DNA of 64,000 bases from Lachnospiraceae bacterium (GCA_014804795.1 JAAUZC010000010.1:171205-235204), one strand, 5' to 3'; shown: positions 43,562 to 52,859, counted from the first letter of the stretch. The notes: generated from the sequence alone by a model not told the origin. A program made the numbers and translations.

Positions 43562-44419
43562 ATGAAAGAAAAAAAATTTAAAATATCCTCCATATTTATC
43601 TATGCTGTATTAATCTTCTGGGCGCTGACAACAATCTATCCTATTATATGGGTAATACAGAATTCATTTAAGGCGAAAGACAGGATTCTGGCAGATTCTT
43701 TTTCTCTTCCGATCGGCGATCTGTTTACGACGGCAAACTACAGGAAAGCTTTCCAGAATCTGGATATTTTCGGGGCCTATAAAAACAGTATCTTTATCTC
43801 CTGTATGGTGGCGGCGGTAGTGATCATACTGGCAGGTATGGCCTCCTTTGCGCTGGTGCGTTATACTTTTAAGTTGAACCGCTTTTTACAGTCCCTTGTT
43901 CTGGCGGCTATGATGTTCCCGGTGTTTGCGACAATCATTCCGGTATCCCGGATGGAGACAAGGTGGGGCATTGCCAATACGAACAGTTGGTTTTTGACGA
44001 TGCTGTCGGTTATCCTCCCGCAGATTGCGGGAAATCTGGCCTTTGCGATCGTGGTACTCACAGGTTATATCAAAGGTCTGCCGATAGAGCTGGAAGAGGC
44101 GGCATACATGGAGGGCAGCAACGCCTTTCAGACTTTCTTTAAAGTAGTTGTGCCGCTCACAAAACCCTCTTTCGCGACTGTAGCAATCTTTTCGTTTTTG
44201 TGGAGTTACAACGACCTGTTCACACAGATGTTCTTCCTGCGTACAAAGGATATGTGGGCGATCACAAGACTGCTCAATGAGTTGACTTCCATGGAGGGAA
44301 CTAACTACGGTCTGATGGCGGCAGCGGTAACATTGGTAGTAGTGCCTGTGGTCATTGTCTATATTTTCCTGCAAAAATATATTATCAAAGGGATGACAGC
44401 TGGTGCAATCAAGGGGTGA
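43562..44419 (+). CDS. ABC sugar transporter permease (MalG type)
   Basis: 285 residues from ATG 43562 (TTAAGGAGGG upstream; GTG 43559 also in frame). IELEEAAYMEGSNAFQTFFK is the EAA loop. Six helices predicted. Forms the channel with the previous gene. The stop overlaps the frame of the regulator gene. Confidence 0.9.
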   Translation: MKEKKFKISSIFIYAVLIFWALTTIYPIIWVIQNSFKAKDRILADSFSLPIGDLFTTANYRKAFQNLDIFGAYKNSIFISCMVAAVVIILAGMASFALVRYTFKLNRFLQSLVLAAMMFPVFATIIPVSRMETRWGIANTNSWFLTMLSVILPQIAGNLAFAIVVLTGYIKGLPIELEEAAYMEGSNAFQTFFKVVVPLTKPSFATVAIFSFLWSYNDLFTQMFFLRTKDMWAITRLLNELTSMEGTNYGLMAAAVTLVVVPVVIVYIFLQKYIIKGMTAGAIKG

Positions 44420-44427
44420 GAAACGCC

Positions 44428-45192
44428 ATGTATAAAGTTGTGATTATTGATGATGAGCCGATTATTATGGAAGGCCTGAGGAAAAGTGTGGATTGGAACA
44501 GATTTGGCTGTACGGTGGTCGGAATGACGGGCAGCGGTGAAGAAGGAATCAGGCTGATCAGAGAGGTGGAGCCGGATATTATTTTTACGGATATCAGAAT
44601 GCCGTGTATGGACGGTCTTACGATGATCGCCGCGATCAGATCAGAATTTCCTGGTATGCAGATTGTCATATTGACAGGTTACAGAGACTTTGATTATGCG
44701 CAACGTGCAATCAGCCTGGGCGTCACAAGATTCTTGTTAAAGCCTTCTAAAATGGATGAAATTATGGAAGCACTTGAGGCGGCGACAGACGGGCTGGCAA
44801 AGCGTATAAAAGTGATAGAGGAGATAGAGGAAGAATCTGAAGAGAACGGGAATATTTCGCCCGACGGCGGAGCGGGAAGCTTTCTGGTAAAAAATGCAGT
44901 CAGTTATATTGAAGAACACTGCAAGGAAAAGTTGAAGCTGTCGGATGTGGCTGAGCAGGTCTATGTAAGCCAATGGCATTTGAGTAAGCTCCTCAACCGG
45001 TATCTCGGACAGAATTTTTCGGAGATTTTGAATGGAATCCGGATCGAAAAGGCGAAGGAGAAGCTGAAAGATCCCTCACTGCGGATCGGAGATATTGCGG
45101 AGGAAGTAGGGTTTTCGGATATGGCGCATTTTTCGAGAGTGTTTAAAAAATTGGTCGGGATATCGGCCAATGAATACAGAAATAAATTGTAA
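44428..45192 (+). CDS. Response regulator, YesN/AraC type
   Basis: 254 residues from ATG 44428. Receiver domain with DIIFTDIRMPCMDG (phospho-acceptor Asp55) and a C-terminal AraC helix-turn-helix (LSDVAEQVYVSQWHLSKLLN and IGDIAEEVGFSDMAHFSRVF). Target of the YesM-type kinase 39374-41104; together they should control the ABC importer and perhaps the phosphorylase. GTG 44416 is an alternative start. Confidence 0.9.
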   Translation: MYKVVIIDDEPIIMEGLRKSVDWNRFGCTVVGMTGSGEEGIRLIREVEPDIIFTDIRMPCMDGLTMIAAIRSEFPGMQIVILTGYRDFDYAQRAISLGVTRFLLKPSKMDEIMEALEAATDGLAKRIKVIEEIEEESEENGNISPDGGAGSFLVKNAVSYIEEHCKEKLKLSDVAEQVYVSQWHLSKLLNRYLGQNFSEILNGIRIEKAKEKLKDPSLRIGDIAEEVGFSDMAHFSRVFKKLVGISANEYRNKL

Positions 45193-45206
45193 AGGGCGGA
45201 TATATG

Positions 45207-45239
45207 ACGGTACAGTCTGGGAAGACTGTACCGTATTTT
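45207..45239 (+). terminator. Terminator of the sugar locus
   Basis: A perfect 12-bp stem (ACGGTACAGTCT with AGACTGTACCGT), loop GGGA, then ATTTTG. Confidence 0.88.
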
Positions 45240-45296
45240 GTCATACAGGCATTTACTGTTTTATAAAAAATTTATGAATGGATTGCATATAACGGG

Positions 45297-45325
45297 TTGA
45301 CAAATAATATTATACGCGATATAGT
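45297..45325 (+). promoter_or_regulatory. Promoter of the PadR operon
   Basis: TTGACA (45297-45302), 17-bp spacer, TATAGT (45320-45325). The start would lie near 45332, inside the palindrome at 45331. The leader up to the ATG at 45490 is long (about 158 nt). Confidence 0.75.
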
Positions 45326-45330
45326 ATCAG

Positions 45331-45359
45331 TACAATATTATATGGCATATAATATTGTA
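45331..45359. promoter_or_regulatory. Palindromic operator, probably for PadR
   Basis: A perfect 14-bp inverted repeat (TACAATATTATATG and its complement) around one G, at the predicted transcription start of the padR operon. A smaller AT-rich near-palindrome (CTATATAATATAG) lies just after it. PadR proteins bind such AT-rich dyads and repress their own operons. Confidence 0.75.
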
Positions 45360-45489
45360 AAGCTATATAATATAGTATAGAGAACGGTATTCGCCCGGTA
45401 AGGTAACGGCGGATGCGCAGATTAAAAACGGCAGAGGAGCGGATGGTGCACAGGACGCGAATCTGCATAACCGGAATGGAGGAAATGGA

Positions 45490-45816
45490 ATGATATTTAA
45501 TACGGGAGCGGCACTATTGGACGCGATCGTACTTGCGGTAGTTTCAGGATCGGAAGAAGGCACCTACGGTTACAGGATCACAAAAGAGGTACAGCAGCTG
45601 ATCGATGTATCGGAATCTACGCTGTATCCGGTACTCAGGAGGCTTCAAAAAGATGAGTGTCTGGAAATATATGACAAAGCGATCGACGGAAGGAACAGAC
45701 GTTATTATAAGATAACGGGAAAAGGAGATGCCCAGCTTAACCTGTATAAGACAGAGTGGCTGAGATATTCGAAAAAAATCACAGCAATATTCGAGGGGGA
45801 ACTCATCTATGGATAA
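45490..45816 (+). CDS. PadR-family transcriptional regulator
   Basis: 108 residues. Winged helix PadR N-terminal domain: SEEGTYGYRITKEVQQLID, STLYPVLRRLQKDECLEIY, RRYYKITGKGDAQLNLY. It heads an operon with DUF1700 and DUF4097 genes, an envelope-stress-related cluster in Firmicutes. It overlaps the next gene by 8 nt. SD GGAGG. Likely autorepressed at the 45331 palindrome. Confidence 0.92.
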   Translation: MIFNTGAALLDAIVLAVVSGSEEGTYGYRITKEVQQLIDVSESTLYPVLRRLQKDECLEIYDKAIDGRNRRYYKITGKGDAQLNLYKTEWLRYSKKITAIFEGELIYG

Positions 45817-46633
45817 AAGAAAATTTTTGGAAGAACTGCAGAGGCAGCTTTCTGATCTGACGAATGAGGAGCGGAGGGAAGCGCTGGAATACTATGAGGA
45901 ATACTTTGCAGATGCGGGGGAGGAAAACGAAGAGGATGTGATAAGTTCTCTCGGGACACCGGAACAGGTGGCGGAGCAGATCAAAGCCGGTCTGCATAAA
46001 GAAGAGGATGGTATGTTTACGGAAAACGGTTATCGGGAAAAGATTGAAAGCGATAATCCGCCGGAAATATACGGAAAGAAAGCGGAAAAACAGAAAAATA
46101 AGGGCTCTCGTGCCTGGAACAGGGACAGACAAAATCGTACAGGGTATCATGCGAATGAAAGTAACGGCACAGGATATCATGACAGCACACAGGGCGGATA
46201 TGGCTATGGCGGGCAGCAGGACAGGAAGAAAGACGGTATGAGCGGAGGTATGATCGCGCTGATAGTTGTGCTTTGTATTTTTGCATCGCCGGTCATTCTT
46301 GGCCTGGGGGCAGGGCTGTTTGGCATAGTCCTGGGAATTCTGGGTGCCGTGTTTGGAGTGATCGTTGCATTTTTTGCCATAGTGGTCGCACTTTTGGCAG
46401 CCGGCATCGGTTTGTTTTTGGGAGGATTTCCGCTGTTGCTTTACAGCCCGTTTACCGGAATGATATGTATTGCCGCCGGATGTTTTCTGATCGCACTGTT
46501 CCTTTTATGCACGGTATTGTTGGTGACGGTCTGCAGCAAATTTTTCCCATGGCTGATCCGGGAGGTGGAAAGCTTTGGAAAATACTTAAGTCGAAAATGG
46601 TCTGAGAGAAAAGGGAGGGGAGAAGCGATATGA
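45809..46633 (+). CDS. DUF1700 (HAAS-domain) membrane protein
   Basis: 274 residues. The first 65 residues (FLEELQRQLSDLTNEERREA, LEYYEEYFADAGE) are the HAAS signalling helix bundle. Then a charged Gly/Asn/Tyr-rich linker, then four or so hydrophobic helices (IALIVVLCIFASPVILGLGA, FGVIVAFFAIVVALLAAGIG). HAAS proteins are encoded next to PadR regulators and are thought to bind them. Membrane. Confidence 0.88.
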   Translation: MDKRKFLEELQRQLSDLTNEERREALEYYEEYFADAGEENEEDVISSLGTPEQVAEQIKAGLHKEEDGMFTENGYREKIESDNPPEIYGKKAEKQKNKGSRAWNRDRQNRTGYHANESNGTGYHDSTQGGYGYGGQQDRKKDGMSGGMIALIVVLCIFASPVILGLGAGLFGIVLGILGAVFGVIVAFFAIVVALLAAGIGLFLGGFPLLLYSPFTGMICIAAGCFLIALFLLCTVLLVTVCSKFFPWLIREVESFGKYLSRKWSERKGRGEAI

Positions 46634-47595
46634 AAAAGTTTACAAAAGGTGTACTGATCGCTGCCGGCTGCTTTTTGGCAATGGGTGTGATACTTGGAAG
46701 TATAGGCGCAATAGGAAGGGTTTACGCAGGTGAAAAGATAGCGAACGGGGAGGATCTTGTCATGATACGGGATACATGGAGAAAGTTTGGAAATTGGAAT
46801 TTTCGGTGGCGGCGGGGGAACGCAAGTGGAATCACCGTAGAATACGATGGCGTGGAATTTGATAAAAACTATAATACATCTTATGGCAGTTTTACCGATG
46901 ACAGTCTGGATGCAACCAATATTTGTAATCTGAACCTGGAAATCGGCGGCGGCTCGGTTGTCTTATGCACAGGGAATCAAATGGAACTGAAAAAAGACGG
47001 AGAAGTGGAGTGCCAGTATTATATAGAAGGCGATACGTTTTACCTGAAGCAGAAATGTCCTGTAGGGGCCGGCAGGGCAGATATCCGGCTGACGATTCCG
47101 GAAGGGATGAAACTGGATGAAGTGGAGATTACAATGGGCGCCGGAGAGATTGTCACAAATGGCCTGCTTGCGGCAGAAAAAGTAGAAATAGAAGTGGATG
47201 CCGGTGAGATCACAATGGAAGAAGTACAGGCGGAAAAGTTTTCGGCAGATGTGGGAGCAGGGAGCGTGGCCGTGGAAAAACTGGATGCACATGACTGTGA
47301 CGTGGATGTTGATATGGGCAATGTTGTGCTGCAGGACGGGCTTGTGACAGGAGACCTTGATGCGGATGTTTCCATGGGCGAGATACAGATACTCTTGCGG
47401 GATTCCTACGAAGCACATGATTATGAAGTGAACTGTAGTATGGGAGAACTCACTATTGCAGAAGGGGGAAGAAACGTCAGGAAGTATGGCGGGCTTGCCA
47501 ATTCCATGGAATATTTTGGAAAAGACTCTGCCGGAGACAGCAAATATGATCTGAATTGCAGTATGGGGAGCATTTATGTAAGGTTTGAAGGATGA
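46630..47595 (+). CDS. DUF4097-family beta-strand repeat membrane protein
   Basis: 321 residues. An N-terminal membrane helix (VLIAAGCFLAMGVILGSIGA), then repeated short strands (EVEITMGAGEIVTNGLLAAE, VEIEVDAGEITMEEVQAEK, VDVDMGNVVLQDGLVTGDL) that form the DUF4097/adhesin-like beta helix. It is the usual partner of HAAS-domain proteins. Overlaps the previous gene by 4 nt. Located at the outer side of the membrane. Confidence 0.85.
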   Translation: MKKFTKGVLIAAGCFLAMGVILGSIGAIGRVYAGEKIANGEDLVMIRDTWRKFGNWNFRWRRGNASGITVEYDGVEFDKNYNTSYGSFTDDSLDATNICNLNLEIGGGSVVLCTGNQMELKKDGEVECQYYIEGDTFYLKQKCPVGAGRADIRLTIPEGMKLDEVEITMGAGEIVTNGLLAAEKVEIEVDAGEITMEEVQAEKFSADVGAGSVAVEKLDAHDCDVDVDMGNVVLQDGLVTGDLDADVSMGEIQILLRDSYEAHDYEVNCSMGELTIAEGGRNVRKYGGLANSMEYFGKDSAGDSKYDLNCSMGSIYVRFEG

Positions 47596-47659
47596 AAACA
47601 ACTGTTGAAAATTTTGTTTGTTGTATGAGACCGAAAGAATAAAGAAAGAGGGGCGGAAA

Positions 47660-47881
47660 ATGTTGACATTTATCGTAGGGATGGCAATTCTGTGGGGGTT
47701 GCTCTGGTTGGGATTTAAAATGACAGGGGCTTTGCTGAAAGCCTGCATCTGGTTGTTTATTCTGGTTCCTCTGGCAATCGGAATCTGGGGAATTGCACTG
47801 ATATGCTGCTGCACACTGATTTTGATTCCGATAGGAATCCGATTGTTTACGGCGGGTATGCGGGTGATTATACCCGTGTGA
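47660..47881 (+). CDS. Small membrane protein
   Basis: 73 residues from ATG 47660 (GAGGGGCGG upstream). Two hydrophobic helices (LTFIVGMAILWGLLWLGFKM and WLFILVPLAIGIWGIALICC). Likely part of the PadR/DUF1700/DUF4097 operon. No family named. Confidence 0.65.
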   Translation: MLTFIVGMAILWGLLWLGFKMTGALLKACIWLFILVPLAIGIWGIALICCCTLILIPIGIRLFTAGMRVIIPV

Positions 47882-47978
47882 GGTGCGGCAAGTGAGACAA
47901 GTCCGGAAAATAAAAGGGTTTTCAGGAGGCTGCGGATAAGGTAATATAATAATAGATATTGAAAAATGGAGGCATTCT

Positions 47979-48299
47979 ATGATTTCAACAACAACACCGA
48001 CTATTGAAGGAAAAAGAATCGTGGAGTACAGAGGGATTGTATTTGGAGAGGTGGTTGCCGGCGTTGATTTTGTCCGTGACCTTGCGGCATCTTTTTCAAA
48101 CTTTTTTGGCGGAAGATCCGACAGTTATGAGGAGGAGCTGATAAATGCCAGAGAGAGCGCCGTTCATGAAATGGAACAGAGGGCAGCCGGGCTCGGGTGC
48201 AATGCAGTTGTGGGAGTGGATATTGATTATGAAGTTCTGGGGGCAAATAACGGAATGCTTATGGTGACTGCAAGCGGTACCGCGGTTGTGATAGAATAG
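47979..48299 (+). CDS. YbjQ-family protein (UPF0145)
   Basis: 106 residues. [40 protein letters not shown] block and [20 protein letters not shown] are the YbjQ (DUF74) family pattern, pentameric putative metal-binding proteins of unknown role. SD ATGGAGG. A -10-like TATAAT is at 47945, without a clear -35. Confidence 0.88.
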   Translation: MISTTTPTIEGKRIVEYRGIVFGEVVAGVDFVRDLAASFSNFFGGRSDSYEEELINARESAVHEMEQRAAGLGCNAVVGVDIDYEVLGANNGMLMVTASGTAVVIE

Positions 48300-48314
48300 C
48301 AGTCTCCTTGTATA

Positions 48315-48341
48315 CAAGGGGATACTACTCGTATTCCCTTG
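48315..48341. terminator. Bidirectional terminator between YbjQ and MATE genes
   Basis: CAAGGGGATAC and GTATTCCCTTG, an 11-bp stem with one G-U pair and a 5-nt loop. It overlaps the end of the convergent MATE gene, so it can serve both. Confidence 0.65.
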
Positions 48342-49695
48342 TAATATTATTCAGCCATTTTCCACTCTTATAATACTTATATACCACCGGTATTTTCCAG
48401 AATTCATCCAGACAGAGAATGAAATAAACTGCTTTCGGCGGCAGGCGCAGTACAAATGCACTGATAAAACCGAGCGGAACCGAAATAACCCACATGGTGA
48501 TCGTATCGCAGATCAGTCCGAAGCGGGAATTGCCGCCTGCGCGGAAGATGCCGGCGATCGTCAGCGTATTCATAGCCTGTCCGATCACATAGTAAGAACT
48601 GACAAGCAGCATAAAATTCAGATAATCCTGTGCCGTCACGGTCAGGTCAAAAAGGCCGATCACAGGTTTTCTGATCATGACAATCACCAAGGCGGTAAAA
48701 ATGCTGACGGCAAGGGTACACCGGCAGAGGCTTGAGGCATCTTCTTTTGCTTTATCCATCCGTCTTTCACCAAGAGATTTTCCGAGCAGTACCGTACCGG
48801 CGCTGCCAAGCCCGAAGCAGACGACACTGAGCAGGTCGCGGATCGTTGTGGCCACCGAGGAGGCTGCCACCATATCAGAATCCATATGTCCCAGAATAAT
48901 AGAATAGGTAGAAAAAGCAAATGTCCAGATACAGTCGTTTAACAGTGCCGGGATGGAATATTTCAAAAAGTCCTGAAACAGCAGTTTGTGTCTGCCGAAT
49001 AAAATGGAAAAGCTGGGTTTAAAGATCCGTCCCCTCAAAAAATCAATCAGGCAGAGTACAATCTCTACGATCCGGGAGATTACTGTTGCAAGAGCAACGC
49101 CTGCGACGCCGAGTTTCGGTGCGCCAAATAATCCGAAAATAAACACCGCATTTAAAAATACATTGAGAAACAGTGCAGTACAGCTGATCAAAGTGCTTGT
49201 CTTTGCCCTCTCCACGCTTTTTAACACGCACAGATAGACGTGTGAAAATCCTGTCAAAAAGTAGGAAATACCGATGATCCTCAAATAAGAAGCGCCCATG
49301 CGGATCAGTTCTTCATCCGGCGTAAAAATGCGCATCAAAAGCGAGGGAAAAGTGATTGCCGCAAGAGACAGCAGGCATGTAAAAGCCAGGGATATTTTCA
49401 GGGCAATGCCAAATATCGCCTGAATCGAATTCATATCTTTCTTGCCCCAATATTGAGAACAGAGCATCGTAGTTCCGGAGGAGATGCCAAAGAAAAATCC
49501 GCTCAGGATAAAATGATACTGGTTTGCCAGGGAAACTGCCGACATGGAAGATTGTCCCACATAGTTGAGCATCAGCACATCGGCGGAATTTACCAGATTT
49601 GTGATTAAGTTTTGGATCGTGATCGGTATGACCAGAGAAAGCAGGGATTTATAAAAAAGCCGCTTTTCCGGCGACAGTGTTTTATATGTATTCAT
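48325..49695 (-). CDS. MATE-family efflux transporter
   Basis: 456 residues with about 12 hydrophobic helices. The MatE pattern is seen in both halves: YVGQSSMSAVSLANQYHFIL near 46 and ILGHMDSDMVAASSVATTIR near 270. MATE transporters export cationic drugs or metabolites with Na+ or H+. Here the substrate is unknown. On the minus strand, divergent from hpf. Confidence 0.9.
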   Translation of the reverse strand: MNTYKTLSPEKRLFYKSLLSLVIPITIQNLITNLVNSADVLMLNYVGQSSMSAVSLANQYHFILSGFFFGISSGTTMLCSQYWGKKDMNSIQAIFGIALKISLAFTCLLSLAAITFPSLLMRIFTPDEELIRMGASYLRIIGISYFLTGFSHVYLCVLKSVERAKTSTLISCTALFLNVFLNAVFIFGLFGAPKLGVAGVALATVISRIVEIVLCLIDFLRGRIFKPSFSILFGRHKLLFQDFLKYSIPALLNDCIWTFAFSTYSIILGHMDSDMVAASSVATTIRDLLSVVCFGLGSAGTVLLGKSLGERRMDKAKEDASSLCRCTLAVSIFTALVIVMIRKPVIGLFDLTVTAQDYLNFMLLVSSYYVIGQAMNTLTIAGIFRAGGNSRFGLICDTITMWVISVPLGFISAFVLRLPPKAVYFILCLDEFWKIPVVYKYYKSGKWLNNITREYE

Positions 49696-49803
49696 AGTGC
49701 AGACAGCATATCAAATATTGCGTATTTTGTAAAGACAGGAAAATATCAGCTGAAAAAAACTGGTAAAAATTGTGTTTGGACGCTGTCTATTTGGGACAGG
49801 ATA

Positions 49804-49812
49804 TGGTATAAT
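49804..49812 (+). promoter_or_regulatory. Extended -10 promoter of hpf
   Basis: TGGTATAAT, a perfect extended -10, 35 nt before the ATG at 49847. The -35 region is weak (TGTCTA at 49784). Confidence 0.65.
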
Positions 49813-49846
49813 AACCGCAATAGAAAAATTGAATGGAGGTATGCCT

Positions 49847-50374
49847 ATGAAAATTATTATCACGGGGAAAAATCTGGAAGTATCAGAGGGGTTGAAAAGT
49901 GCAGTAGAAGAAAAGATCGGTAAGCTGGAGAAATATTTTTCGGAAGATACGGTCGCTAAAGTAAGGCTCAGTGTGGAGAGGGACAGACAAAAGATAGAAG
50001 TGACGATCCCTGTCAAAGGCAACATTATCCGCTCTGAACAGACAAGCAGTGATATGTATGTTTCTATCGATCTTGTTCAGGAGATTATTGAGCGTCAGCT
50101 TAAAAAATATAAGAACAAACTGATTGATAAAAAGCAGAATGCAGTGTCGTTCAGCGATGCCTTTATGGAAAAAGCGGAGGACGACGAAGAGGAAGTAAAG
50201 ATTGTCAGAACAAAACAGTTTGACATCAAGCCCATGTATCCCGAAGATGCCTGCGTGCAGATGGAGCTTCTGGGGCATGATTTCTTCATATTCTGCAATG
50301 CAGAAACGGATCAGGTAAACGTGGTCTATAAGAGAAAAGGCGGCACCTACGGACTGATCGAGCCGGAGGAGTGA
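49847..50374 (+). CDS. hpf: Ribosome hibernation promoting factor, long form
   Basis: 175 residues from ATG 49847 (GGAGG 8 nt upstream; ATG 49841 is in frame). N-terminal domain MKIIITGKNLEVSEGLKSAV, KLEKYF, then a C-terminal domain after residue 115 (IVRTKQFDIKPMYPEDACVQ, LLGHDFFIFCNAETDQVNVV, YKRKGGTYGLIEP). The long form dimerises through that domain and pairs two 70S ribosomes as 100S in stationary phase. Confidence 0.95.
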   Translation: MKIIITGKNLEVSEGLKSAVEEKIGKLEKYFSEDTVAKVRLSVERDRQKIEVTIPVKGNIIRSEQTSSDMYVSIDLVQEIIERQLKKYKNKLIDKKQNAVSFSDAFMEKAEDDEEEVKIVRTKQFDIKPMYPEDACVQMELLGHDFFIFCNAETDQVNVVYKRKGGTYGLIEPEE

Positions 50375-50451
50375 CAGAAGAGGTACGGAGGCATCCCCAA
50401 AATGCTTCGCATTTATAAGCAGGTTTTAACAGAATTTTGCATGCCTCATTG

Positions 50452-50480
50452 TTGCAAAAACTCGAATGCTGTGATATAAT
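50452..50480 (+). promoter_or_regulatory. Promoter of the butyrate operon
   Basis: TTGCAA (50452-50457), 17-bp spacer, TATAAT (50475-50480), with TG at 50472-50473 making the -10 an extended one. Start near 50487, 56 nt before thl. A GAGGCAT...ATGCCTC dyad (about 50389-50447) upstream is the likely end of hpf. Confidence 0.85.
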
Positions 50481-50542
50481 GGAAAAAGTGAGTTTGTCAA
50501 AAAAATAACAAATAAAATATTATAAAATGGAGGGCTATTCAA

Positions 50543-51730
50543 ATGGCAAAAAAAGTAGTATTAGCTGGTGCTTGTCGTACCGCTATCGGCAAAATGGGCG
50601 GAGCTCTGGGAACTACTCCGGCACCTGTACTGGGTTCCATCGTAATTAAGGAAGCGCTGAAGAGAGCAGGCGTACCGGCAGATCAGGTTGATCATGTTTA
50701 CATGGGCTGTGTTATCCAGGCGGGTCTTGGTCAGAACGTTGCACGTCAGGCATCCATCAAAGCAGGACTTCCTGTGGAAACTCCTGCCGTAACAGTAAAC
50801 GTAGTATGCGGTTCCGGTCTGAACTGCGTCAATATGGCTGCCCAGATGATTCAGGCAGGCGATGCCGATATCGTGGTAGCGGGCGGTATGGAAAATATGT
50901 CCATGGCTCCCTATGCTATGATGAATGGCCGTTATGGTTATAGAATGAACAATGGCACTTTAGTAGATACCATGGTAAACGATGCGCTGTGGGATGCATT
51001 CAACCAGTATCATATGATGATCACTGCTGAGAATGTTGCAGATCAGTGGAAACTGACAAGAGAAGAACTGGATGAGTTCTCCCTGAACAGCCAGCTGAAA
51101 TGTGAAAAGGCTATCAATGAAGGCAAGTTCGATGATGAGATCGTTCCGGTTCCTGTCAAAGTGAAAAAGGAAGTTGTTGACTTCGTAAAAGATGAAGGAC
51201 CTCGTGCGGGCATGACGATGGAAGCGCTGACAAAACTGAAATGCTGCTCCGGTAAGAAAGAAGGCGGTGTCGTAACAGCAGGCAACGCATCCGGCATCAA
51301 TGACGGTGCTGCTGCAATCGTTGTGATGAGCGAAGAAAAAGCAAAAGAACTGGGCGTAACTCCTATGGCTACTTTCGTAGGCGGCGCACTCGGCGGTGTA
51401 GATCCTTCCATTATGGGTGTCGGCCCTGTGGCGGCAACAAAGAAAGTTATGGCTAAGACAGGTCTTACGGTAGACGATATGGATCTGATCGAAGCAAACG
51501 AAGCTTTTGCGGCACAGTCTGTTGCTGTAGCAAAGGAACTCGGCTTTGACCCTGAGAAACTGAATGTAAACGGCGGCGCTATTGCACTGGGACATCCGGT
51601 AGGAGCTTCCGGATGCCGTATCCTTGTAACACTGCTGCATGAGATGGTTAAGAGAGATGCGAAGAAAGGTCTTGCAACACTCTGCATCGGCGGCGGTATG
51701 GGCTGTGCAACTATCGTGGCAAGAGACTAA
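50543..51730 (+). CDS. thlA: Acetyl-CoA C-acetyltransferase (thiolase)
   Basis: 395 residues. Active Cys in [16 protein letters not shown] (near 89), [29 protein letters not shown] (His near 349) and CIGGGMGCA (Cys near 378). Condenses two acetyl-CoA to acetoacetyl-CoA, first step of butyrate synthesis. First gene of the operon, SD GGAGG. Confidence 0.96.
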   Translation: MAKKVVLAGACRTAIGKMGGALGTTPAPVLGSIVIKEALKRAGVPADQVDHVYMGCVIQAGLGQNVARQASIKAGLPVETPAVTVNVVCGSGLNCVNMAAQMIQAGDADIVVAGGMENMSMAPYAMMNGRYGYRMNNGTLVDTMVNDALWDAFNQYHMMITAENVADQWKLTREELDEFSLNSQLKCEKAINEGKFDDEIVPVPVKVKKEVVDFVKDEGPRAGMTMEALTKLKCCSGKKEGGVVTAGNASGINDGAAAIVVMSEEKAKELGVTPMATFVGGALGGVDPSIMGVGPVAATKKVMAKTGLTVDDMDLIEANEAFAAQSVAVAKELGFDPEKLNVNGGAIALGHPVGASGCRILVTLLHEMVKRDAKKGLATLCIGGGMGCATIVARD

Positions 51731-51756
51731 AGAGTCTTTACTGCAATACGAAACTA

Positions 51757-51790
51757 AATACCGGGAGGCTTTTTAAAGCTTCTCGGTATT
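51757..51790 (+). terminator. Hairpin between thl and crt
   Basis: A 15-bp stem with two G-U pairs (AATACCGGGAGGCTT with AAGCTTCTCGGTATT), 4-nt loop. No T-run follows, so it is probably a partial terminator or stability hairpin that would raise thl relative to downstream genes. Confidence 0.55.
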
Positions 51791-51805
51791 CCAATGTGTA
51801 AAACA

Positions 51806-51896
51806 GCATCTGCCACGGACGGCGTCCAGAGGATTTGCAGACGCGAAAGCGGCTGAAAATCTCTCTGCCGTATATGATGCCGGGAGAGGCAGATGC
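51806..51896 (+). repeat. Multibranched inverted-repeat element between thl and crt
   Basis: GCATCTGCC (51806-51814) pairs perfectly with GGCAGATGC (51888-51896) and encloses about 73 nt that contain smaller stems (GGAC...GTCC) and a GACGCGAAAGCGGC hairpin. See the finding on the three intercistronic elements. Confidence 0.55.
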
Positions 51897-51919
51897 GGAA
51901 CTGGAATAGGAGAATAAAA

Positions 51920-52705
51920 ATGGAATATGTTTTATATGAAGTAAACGGTCAGGTCGGCACGATCACGATCAACCGCGAAAAGGCATTAAATGCGCTGAAT
52001 TCTGCAGTACTTGAGGAGCTCAATGCAACTCTTGATGCAGTGGATTTAGATCAGGTAAGATGTCTGATCCTGACAGGCGCAGGCACAAAATCTTTTGTGG
52101 CGGGCGCTGATATCGGCGAGATGAGCACACTGACAAAAGCAGAAGGCGAAGCTTTCGGTAAGAAAGGCAACGATGTATTTAGAAAGCTGGAAACATTCCC
52201 AATCCCCGTGATCGCGGCAGTAAACGGTTTTGCGCTTGGCGGCGGCTGTGAGATTTCCATGAGCTGCGATATCCGCATCTGTTCCGATAATGCGGTATTT
52301 GGTCAGCCGGAAGTGGGTCTTGGCATTACACCGGGATTTGGCGGTACGCAGAGACTGGCTCGTCTGGTAAGCCCCGGCATGGCAAAACAGCTTATCTATA
52401 CCGCAAGAAATATCAAAGCTGACGAAGCACTGAGAATCGGTCTTGTAAACGCTGTTTACTCTCAGGAAGAGCTGATGCCCGCAGCACAGAAGATGGCAGC
52501 AGGCATCGCAAAGAATGCGCCGATCGCTGTCCGCAACTGTAAGAAAGCGATCAATGATGGTCTGGAAGTAAATATGGATGAAGCGATCGTCATTGAAGAA
52601 AAGCTCTTTGGCGACTGTTTCGAGACAGAAGACCAGAGATACGGTATGGCTTTCTTCCTTGACAAGAACAAAGAGAAAGTAAAAGAGCCGTTCAAAAACT
52701 TGTAG
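51920..52705 (+). CDS. crt: 3-hydroxybutyryl-CoA dehydratase (crotonase)
   Basis: 261 residues from ATG 51920 (TAGGAGAATAAAA upstream). Crotonase fold: SFVAGADIGEM (first oxyanion), NGFALGGGCEISMSCD and FGQPEVGLGITPGFGGTQRL (Glu pair). Makes crotonyl-CoA from 3-hydroxybutyryl-CoA. Third step in butyrate synthesis, second in gene order. Confidence 0.95.
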   Translation: MEYVLYEVNGQVGTITINREKALNALNSAVLEELNATLDAVDLDQVRCLILTGAGTKSFVAGADIGEMSTLTKAEGEAFGKKGNDVFRKLETFPIPVIAAVNGFALGGGCEISMSCDIRICSDNAVFGQPEVGLGITPGFGGTQRLARLVSPGMAKQLIYTARNIKADEALRIGLVNAVYSQEELMPAAQKMAAGIAKNAPIAVRNCKKAINDGLEVNMDEAIVIEEKLFGDCFETEDQRYGMAFFLDKNKEKVKEPFKNL

Positions 52706-52812
52706 TCGTCAGAAAAAAGCAAGCGACGCGAAGCGGCATTTGCTTTTTTGACGACGTGCAACGAGAAAATCGGAAGTGCGTAAGCACGACTTTGCGAAGC
52801 AAAGGGATTTTC
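52705..52812 (+). repeat. Two structured elements between crt and hbd
   Basis: First hairpin 52705-52755: GTCGTC, two-base bulge, AAAAAAGCAA, pairs with TTGCTTTTTT and GACGAC, around a GACGCGAAGCGGC loop. Second 52765-52812: outer GAAAATC/GATTTTC closing two inner hairpins, GTGC-GTAA-GCAC and CTTTGC-GAA-GCAAAG, a three-way junction. The GCGAAGC mini-hairpin occurs in both. Confidence 0.6.
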
Positions 52813-52859
52813 GAGTGGTAAAAATAAAATATACATAAACATATAAGGAGGATCTTAAA

